Shown piece after piece: positions 29,123 to 34,476 of a stretch of 34,476 nucleotides of DNA (position 1 is the stretch's first letter; each line of letters opens with the position of its first letter). The notes under the pieces are model-generated. The model was given only the letters and a program-made list of their open reading frames with translations. It searched no databases and was not told the DNA's origin. A program made the translations under genes and the position numbers. The DNA is from Opitutaceae bacterium (GTDB lineage: Bacteria; Verrucomicrobiota; Verrucomicrobiia; Opitutales; Opitutaceae), in contig JALOTV010000002.1 of NCBI GenBank assembly GCA_025457685.1, positions 1 to 34,476 on the forward strand, read 5' to 3'.

Positions 29123-30034
29123 TTATCCCACCTCGAGACTCTGCGCCACCGCCTCGCACAGACCGGAAAAAGTTTCCTCCGCGAGCGAGAGCCGCCTGCC
29201 GCGCAGATGCCCCACCCCCCAGGTGCGCTTGAGTTTCCCACCCGGCAGGGCCAGCGAGACCAGCGATCCTTCGTCGAGTTCGCGCCGCGCCACCCAGCGC
29301 GCCAACACCCCCGCGCCCACGCCGACTTTGGCCAACTCCTTGATCGCCTCCATCGACCCCAGCTCCATCGACCGCCCCCACTCGACCCCGTAGCGCCGGA
29401 AATGCTCGGAAAGCAGACTGTCGGTGAAGCTGCCTTTGTTGTAGACGATCAGGGTCTCCCGCGCGATCGCCTCCGCCCCGACCCGACCCGATCGCGCCCA
29501 GCCATGCATCGGCGAGACCAGGATCCGCAGCTCGTCGGTGAACAATGCGCGAAACTCCAGGCCCGATTCCCTCGCAGGCTCCAACATCAGCGCCAGATCG
29601 ATCTGGTTCGAGTTGAGCAACTCGATCATCCGCGGCCCGTCTCCCGGCTCCAGACGCAGCGAACACTCCGGGAAGCTCTGGCGAAACTCGCGCAACACGG
29701 TCGGAAGCAGGTGCTGGCAGGCCGTCACGCTCGCCCCCACCCGCAGGCGTCCGCGCCCCCAGCTCCCCGCCTGCTCGAGCACCGCGCGCGTGTCGTGCAT
29801 CTCGCGCAGGATTTTCTCCGCCGCCGGACGAAGCAGTTCCCCCGCCTCGGTCAAAAACGCCCGTTTCCCCACCCGCTCAAACAAAGACACGCCCACATCC
29901 TGCTCCAGCGCCTTGATCGTATGGCTGATCGCCGACTGCGTGAGATGAAGATTCTTCGCCGTCTGCGTGAAGCTGCCGCATCGGGCCAGGTGGGCAAAGG
30001 CGAGCAACTGACGGCTGTCTAAGGTGGAGGTCAT
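29123..30034 (-). CDS. LysR family transcriptional regulator
   Basis: 303 aa from ATG 30034 (MTSTLDSRQLLAFAHLARCGSFTQTAKNLHLTQSAISHTIKALEQDVGVSLFERVGKRAFLTEAGELL). Confidence 0.94.
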   Translation of the reverse strand: MTSTLDSRQLLAFAHLARCGSFTQTAKNLHLTQSAISHTIKALEQDVGVSLFERVGKRAFLTEAGELLRPAAEKILREMHDTRAVLEQAGSWGRGRLRVGASVTACQHLLPTVLREFRQSFPECSLRLEPGDGPRMIELLNSNQIDLALMLEPARESGLEFRALFTDELRILVSPMHGWARSGRVGAEAIARETLIVYNKGSFTDSLLSEHFRRYGVEWGRSMELGSMEAIKELAKVGVGAGVLARWVARRELDEGSLVSLALPGGKLKRTWGVGHLRGRRLSLAEETFSGLCEAVAQSLEVG

Positions 30035-30054
30035 GGATGGGTCGGTGCGGCCCG

Positions 30055-30075
30055 ATGATGAATATCGGTCATCAT
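30055..30075. promoter_or_regulatory. Putative LysR operator in the divergent intergenic region
   Basis: Perfect inverted repeat ATGATGA-atatcgg-TCATCAT containing T-N11-A (T30059...A30071). Confidence 0.6.
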
Positions 30076-30150
30076 TTGGCGCGTTTTCGTGAACAGCAGG
30101 TTCCAGACCAGCCGCGGCTGGCACGCCGCTCGCTTCCGCGCGCGCCTCTC

Positions 30151-31230
30151 ATGCCCACCCTCGCCGCCTCCCGCGCCCCGCATCCACCGCCCTCGCCCGC
30201 GCCGGGCGCGCGCATTCGCATCGGCTTCGTCCCGCTCACCGACGCCGCACCCATTCTCGTCGCCCACGCCCACGGGCTTTTCCGCAAACGCGGCCTCGAG
30301 GTGGAGCTCAGCCGCGAGGTCGGCTGGGCCACCGTGCGGGACAAGGTCATCTATCGCGAACTCGACGCCGCCCACGCCGTCGCCCCGATGCTCGTCGCCA
30401 CCACCCTCGGCCTCGGCTGCCTCGCCACCCCCTGCCTCAGCGCCCACGTGCTCAACGCCCACGGCAACGCCATCACGCTCTCCACCGCCCTCTGGAAACG
30501 CGGCGTTCGCGACGCCTCCACCCTGCGCGACGAGATCCGGCGCATCCGCCACGAGCGTCTCCTCGTCCTCGGCGTAGTCTTCGGCTGCTCCGCCCAGCAC
30601 ATCATCCTGCGCGATTGGCTCCGCGGCGCCGGCATCGATCCCGACAAGGACCTGCGCATCGTCGTCGTCCCGCCCCCGCAACTCCACCGCAACCTCGCCG
30701 CCGGCACCATCGACGGCTACTGCGTCGGCGACCCGTGGAACACCCTCGCGGTGCGCGAAAAAACCGGCTGGATCGTCGCCACCTCCGCCGCGCTCGCCCC
30801 GGGCCACCCGGAAAAGGTCTTCATGGTGCGGGAAGACTTCGCCGCCGCCCGCCCCGAGGAACACCTCGCCCTCGTCTCCGCCCTCCAGGAGGCGGCCCGG
30901 CTCTGCGACGAGCCCGCCTTCCGCCCCGAACTGGCGAAACTTCTCTCCCGGCCGGAGTTCATCAACCTGCCCGCCCGCCTGCTCGCCCCCGCGCTCGTCG
31001 GCCCGCTCGATCTCGGCGACGGCGGCGACTCCGTATCCGCGGAAAACTACATCCGCTTTTTCCGCGACGAGGCCCACGTGCCCTCTCCGCTTCGCGCCCA
31101 GTGGATGATCGACGGCCTCGTCCGCCACGGGGTCATCGCCAAGGGGCTGTCGCCCCCCGCCGATCTCGCCCGCCGCGTCTTCCGCGCCGATCTCTGCGCC
31201 CAGGCCCGCGCCCGCCACGCCGCCGCCTGA
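30151..31230 (+). CDS. NrtA/CmpA/NasS-like substrate-binding protein, no apparent signal peptide
   Basis: RIRIGFVPLTDAAPILVAHAHGLFRKRGLEVELSREVGWATVRDKVIYRELDAAHAVAPML...VVVPPPQLHRNLAAGTIDGYCVGDPWNTLAV. ATG 30151 preferred to 30037 because the earlier start would include the putative LysR operator. Confidence 0.85.
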   Translation: MPTLAASRAPHPPPSPAPGARIRIGFVPLTDAAPILVAHAHGLFRKRGLEVELSREVGWATVRDKVIYRELDAAHAVAPMLVATTLGLGCLATPCLSAHVLNAHGNAITLSTALWKRGVRDASTLRDEIRRIRHERLLVLGVVFGCSAQHIILRDWLRGAGIDPDKDLRIVVVPPPQLHRNLAAGTIDGYCVGDPWNTLAVREKTGWIVATSAALAPGHPEKVFMVREDFAAARPEEHLALVSALQEAARLCDEPAFRPELAKLLSRPEFINLPARLLAPALVGPLDLGDGGDSVSAENYIRFFRDEAHVPSPLRAQWMIDGLVRHGVIAKGLSPPADLARRVFRADLCAQARARHAAA

Positions 31231-31423
31231 GCCCGGTCGGACGCCGGCGTGTTCCCACCAGTTTTGTTCATCATTTCGATCAATTCTTTGAACCGCCTTT
31301 ATCGACCTTCCCGCCCCCGCTGGCACACGCGCGGCTGATGTGTCCCCGCTCGCGCGCCCTCCGGCGCCCCGACCACATCGAATCCACCGCCGCAGAATAA
31401 ACGCACCACCTACCGACCATCCG

Positions 31424-32665
31424 ATGAACTCCTCCCGCCGCACCTTTCTCCGCCGCTTCGCCGGCCTCGGCGCCGCCGCCCTGCTCGGGCTCGGCCTCGC
31501 CGCCCCCCTCGCCCACGCCCAGCCCGAGCAGCCCGATGTGTCCTTCGGCTTCATCGCCCTCACCGACTGCTCCCCCATCGTCATCGCCCACGAAAAGGGC
31601 TTCTTCAAAAAATACGGCATCAACGCCACCATCAAGAAGGGCGCCAGCTGGGCCGCCATCCGCGACATGCTCAGTTCGGGCGACATCCAGTCCACCCACA
31701 TGCTCATCGGCATGCCCTTCGCCTCCACCATGGGCCTCGGCGGCGCCACCCCCAAGCCGATGATCATCCCCTGGCTGCTCAATCGCAACGGCCAGGCCGT
31801 CACCCTTTCCAACGACTTCAAGGGCAAGGTCGGTGCCGACCCCAAGGCCCTCAAGCCCCTCGTCGACGCCGCCAAGGCCAAGGGCTCGCCCCTCACCTTC
31901 GCCATGACCTTCCCCCCCGGCACCCACGCCATGTGGATGCGCTACTACCTCGCCGCCGGCGGCATCAACCCCGACACCGACGTCTCCCTCGTCACCATCC
32001 CGCCCCCTCAGATGGTCGCCAACATGAAGGTCGGCAAAATGGACGGCTTCTGCGTCGGCGAGCCCTGGAACGCCCGCGCCATCGCGGACGGCATCGGCTA
32101 CACTTCCGTCACCACCCAGGACATGTGGCAGGACCACCCCGAGAAGGTCCTCGCCTTCACCGAGGAGTGGGCGACCAAGAACCCCAAGACCGTCAAGGCC
32201 GTCATCAAGGCCCTCCACGAGGCCTCCGTCTGGCTCGACGACATGGCCAACCGCGACGAGGCCTGCGCCATCGTATCCAAACCCAACTACATCAACTGCC
32301 CCAAGGAGATCATCCTCGGCCGCATGCTCGGGCAGCTCGACTACGGCGATGGCCGCAAGGTCGAGGACACCCATCCCATGCACTTCTCCAAGCGCAACGC
32401 CAACTACCCCCAGCCCAAATACGGCCTCTGGTGGCTCACCCAGTTCCGCCGCTGGGGCCTGGTCACCGGCGCGCCCGACTACGAGGCCGTGGTGAAACGC
32501 GTCATGCGCCCCGACATCTACGAGGAGGCCATGGCCGAGCTAGGTGTCACCGACCGCACGCGCGACGACTCGCCCTTCACCCTCTTCGACGGCGTCACCT
32601 TCGACCCCAAGGGCGACCTCGAGGCCTACGCCACCGGCTTCCCCGTCCACTCCCTCAAGAACTGA
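31424..32665 (+). CDS. nrtA: NrtA-like nitrate-type ABC transporter substrate-binding protein with Tat-like signal
   Basis: 413 aa; MNSSRRTFLRRFAGLGAAALLGLGLAAPLAHA; FGFIALTDCSPIVIAHEKGFFKKYGINATIKKGASWAAIRDMLSSGDIQSTHML...VTIPPPQMVANMKVGKMDGFCVGEPWNARAI. Confidence 0.92.
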   Translation: MNSSRRTFLRRFAGLGAAALLGLGLAAPLAHAQPEQPDVSFGFIALTDCSPIVIAHEKGFFKKYGINATIKKGASWAAIRDMLSSGDIQSTHMLIGMPFASTMGLGGATPKPMIIPWLLNRNGQAVTLSNDFKGKVGADPKALKPLVDAAKAKGSPLTFAMTFPPGTHAMWMRYYLAAGGINPDTDVSLVTIPPPQMVANMKVGKMDGFCVGEPWNARAIADGIGYTSVTTQDMWQDHPEKVLAFTEEWATKNPKTVKAVIKALHEASVWLDDMANRDEACAIVSKPNYINCPKEIILGRMLGQLDYGDGRKVEDTHPMHFSKRNANYPQPKYGLWWLTQFRRWGLVTGAPDYEAVVKRVMRPDIYEEAMAELGVTDRTRDDSPFTLFDGVTFDPKGDLEAYATGFPVHSLKN

Positions 32666-32750
32666 TCCCGCCCGCCGCGCCCGCCCCCTCGGGCGCGGCC
32701 CCTTCCTTGCCGTCCTCCTCCCATCCGGCCTCCCCGCACCCAGTCCCTAA

Positions 32751-33545
32751 ATGAACGCCACCGCCCGCAATCTGATCATCAGCGCCCTCAGCCTCCTCGC
32801 CGGACTCGCCCTCTGCCTCGGCTTCTGGTCGCTCCTCAGCGCCACCGTCGCGAAGGAGCTGCCCACGCCCGCCGCCACCTGGGAGGTCGCCAAGCCCTAC
32901 ATCGTCGAGCCCCTCGCCAAACGCGGCGAACAGGACCAGGGCATCCTCCGCCTCGTCGGCTACTCCCTCGCCCTCGTCGCCAAAGGCTACGCCATCGCCC
33001 TCCTCGTCGGCACCCCCATCGGCTTCCTCCTCGGCCTCTCCAAGGCCTTCGCCCGTGTCTTCGACCCCATCGTCCAAGTCCTGCGCCCCGTCTCGCCCCT
33101 CGCCTGGCTGCCGCTCGGCATGGTCCTCTTCCTCAGCACCGGTAAACAGGCTCTCGAAAACGGCGCCCTCTTCACCATCGCGATCTGCGCCATGTGGCCG
33201 ACCGTGCTCAACACCGCCGTCGGCGTGCGCGCCATCCCGCAGGATTATCTCAACGTGGGCCGCGTGCTAAAACTCTCCCGCACCAAGATGCTCTTCAAGA
33301 TCATGGTGCCCGCCACCCTGCCCTACATGTTCACCGGCTTCCGCCTCTCCCTCGGCATCGCGTGGCTCGTCATCGTCGCCGCCGAGATGCTCACCGGCCG
33401 CACCGGCGTCGGCTCCTTCCTCTGGAACGAATACAACAACGCCAACTACGGAAACATCATCTTCTCCATTCTCACCATCGGCTTCATCGGCTTCGTCCTC
33501 GACCGCCTCATGAGCGTCATCGAGGCCCGCTTCAAAACCGCCTGA
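32751..33545 (+). CDS. nrtB: NrtB-like nitrate-type ABC transporter permease
   Basis: 264 aa; DPIVQVLRPVSPLAWLPLGMVLF...FTIAICAMWPTVLNTAVGVRAIPQDYLNVGRVLKLSRTKMLFKIMVPATLPYMFTGFRLSLGIAWLVIVAAEML. Confidence 0.93.
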   Translation: MNATARNLIISALSLLAGLALCLGFWSLLSATVAKELPTPAATWEVAKPYIVEPLAKRGEQDQGILRLVGYSLALVAKGYAIALLVGTPIGFLLGLSKAFARVFDPIVQVLRPVSPLAWLPLGMVLFLSTGKQALENGALFTIAICAMWPTVLNTAVGVRAIPQDYLNVGRVLKLSRTKMLFKIMVPATLPYMFTGFRLSLGIAWLVIVAAEMLTGRTGVGSFLWNEYNNANYGNIIFSILTIGFIGFVLDRLMSVIEARFKTA

Positions 33546-33560
33546 ATCCTGCCACCGACC

Positions 33561-33779
33561 ATGCCCCGCTCCGCGCTGCTCGATCCCGTGGTCTGGTCCC
33601 GCACCCTCTCCATCGGCCTCCCCGTGGGCCTGCTCCAAGTCGCGATTAACCAGGGCGACGCCTGGCTCACCGGAGCCGTCACCGCGGGCGTCGTCGCCAA
33701 AAGCATCCTGTCCCCCGCAGTCAGCTGCGGCATCGCCTTCACCTCCGCCCTCTCCGCCCGCCGCGCCGCTCAATCCTGA
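33561..33779 (+). CDS. Small two-TM protein, NrtS-like (nitrate/nitrite transporter NrtS family)
   Basis: 72 aa; [59 protein letters not shown], with the INQGDA motif remembered from NrtS; packed between permease and ATPase genes. Confidence 0.75.
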   Translation: MPRSALLDPVVWSRTLSIGLPVGLLQVAINQGDAWLTGAVTAGVVAKSILSPAVSCGIAFTSALSARRAAQS

Positions 33780-33784
33780 ACCCG

Positions 33785-34476
33785 ATGTCCTTTCTCGAAC
33801 TCAACAACGTCTGCAAATCCTACGGCGGCACGCCCGTCCTGAAGGACGTCAACCTCTCCCTCGTAGAAGGCGAGTTTGTCGCCATCGTGGGCTACTCCGG
33901 CCAGGGCAAGACCACGCTGATGTCGCTCATCGCGGGGCTCATCAAACCCGACTCCGGCACCATCACGCTCGAGGGCCGTCCCGTGTCCGGCCCCGGCCCC
34001 GATCGCGGCCTCGTTTTTCAAAACTACTCGCTCCTCCCGTGGTTGACCGTGGCGGAAAACATCGAGCTAGCCGTGCAGGCCGTCTTCCCCGCCCAGACCG
34101 CCGCCGAACGCGCCGAACACGTCGCCAAATACATCGCGATGGTGAAGCTTTCCCACGCCGCCGACCGCCTCCCGCGCCAGCTCTCCGGCGGCATGCGCCA
34201 GCGCGTCTCCGTCGCCCGCACCCTCGCCATCAACCCGCGCATCCTCCTGCTCGACGAACCACTCTCCGCCCTAGACGCCCTCACCCGTGCCAACCTCCAG
34301 GACGAGATTTCCGACATCTGGCAGTCCGACAAAAAGACCGTCGTCCTCATCACCAACTCCGTGGACGAGGCCCTCTACCTCGCCGATCGCGTCATCCCGC
34401 TCACCCTAGGCCCCGGCGCCACCCTCGCCGCCCCGATCACCGTGGACCTCCCCCGCCCACGCGATCGCAAGGCCCT
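33785..34476 (+). CDS. NrtC/NrtD-like ABC transporter ATP-binding protein, truncated at right edge
   Basis: Manual translation from ATG 33785: [58 protein letters not shown]...[36 protein letters not shown]. Absent from the ORF track. Confidence 0.93.
   Translation, partial: MSFLELNNVCKSYGGTPVLKDVNLSLVEGEFVAIVGYSGQGKTTLMSLIAGLIKPDSGTITLEGRPVSGPGPDRGLVFQNYSLLPWLTVAENIELAVQAVFPAQTAAERAEHVAKYIAMVKLSHAADRLPRQLSGGMRQRVSVARTLAINPRILLLDEPLSALDALTRANLQDEISDIWQSDKKTVVLITNSVDEALYLADRVIPLTLGPGATLAAPITVDLPRPRDRKA

Noticed and set aside
27565-29241. 558-aa minus-strand ORF
   Set aside because: Antisense to the CNB histidine kinase; Gly/Ala/Glu-rich, no domain.
27867-29393. 508-aa plus-strand ORF
   Set aside because: Arg/Pro-rich alternate frame over the kinase and into the LysR gene; shadow ORF.
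30031-31932. 633-aa minus-strand ORF
   Set aside because: Antisense to two well-supported binding-protein genes.

Overview
GC-rich bacterial chromosome segment. Protein style (PATR/'autotransporter-associated' repeats, H-X9-DG prepilins, SSS symporter next to a sulfatase, lysine/alanine-rich basic protein) suggests Verrucomicrobiota, probably Opitutaceae-like; this is inference only. Order: TamB-like protein (truncated at left edge) and M3 oligopeptidase (-); large secreted PATR-repeat protein and H-X9-DG pseudopilin (-); a tightly packed TonB-dependent receptor / YfiR / CHASE8-like histidine kinase / REC-HK-REC operon (+); tRNA-Glu(CTC); SSS symporter (-) divergent from a sulfatase (+); Fur-like regulator with degenerate metal ligands behind a leader rich in inverted repeats; histone-H1-like tail protein (-); tRNA-Ala(CGC) (-); OprP-like porin / SLC13 transporter / REC / cNMP-binding HK operon (+); LysR regulator (-) divergent from a nitrate-type ABC transporter operon (two NrtA-like binding proteins, NrtB-like permease, a 72-aa NrtS-like protein, ATPase truncated at right edge). 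Best candidates for a little-described system: (i) the TBDR-YfiR-histidine kinase relay, an apparent rewiring of YfiBNR onto phosphotransfer; (ii) an NrtS-like mini-transporter inside an NrtABC operon with a signal-less NrtA/NasS-like protein and a LysR operator; (iii) the SLC13 transporter fused by overlap to a signalling pair. No CRISPR, rRNA, transposase or phage genes were seen.
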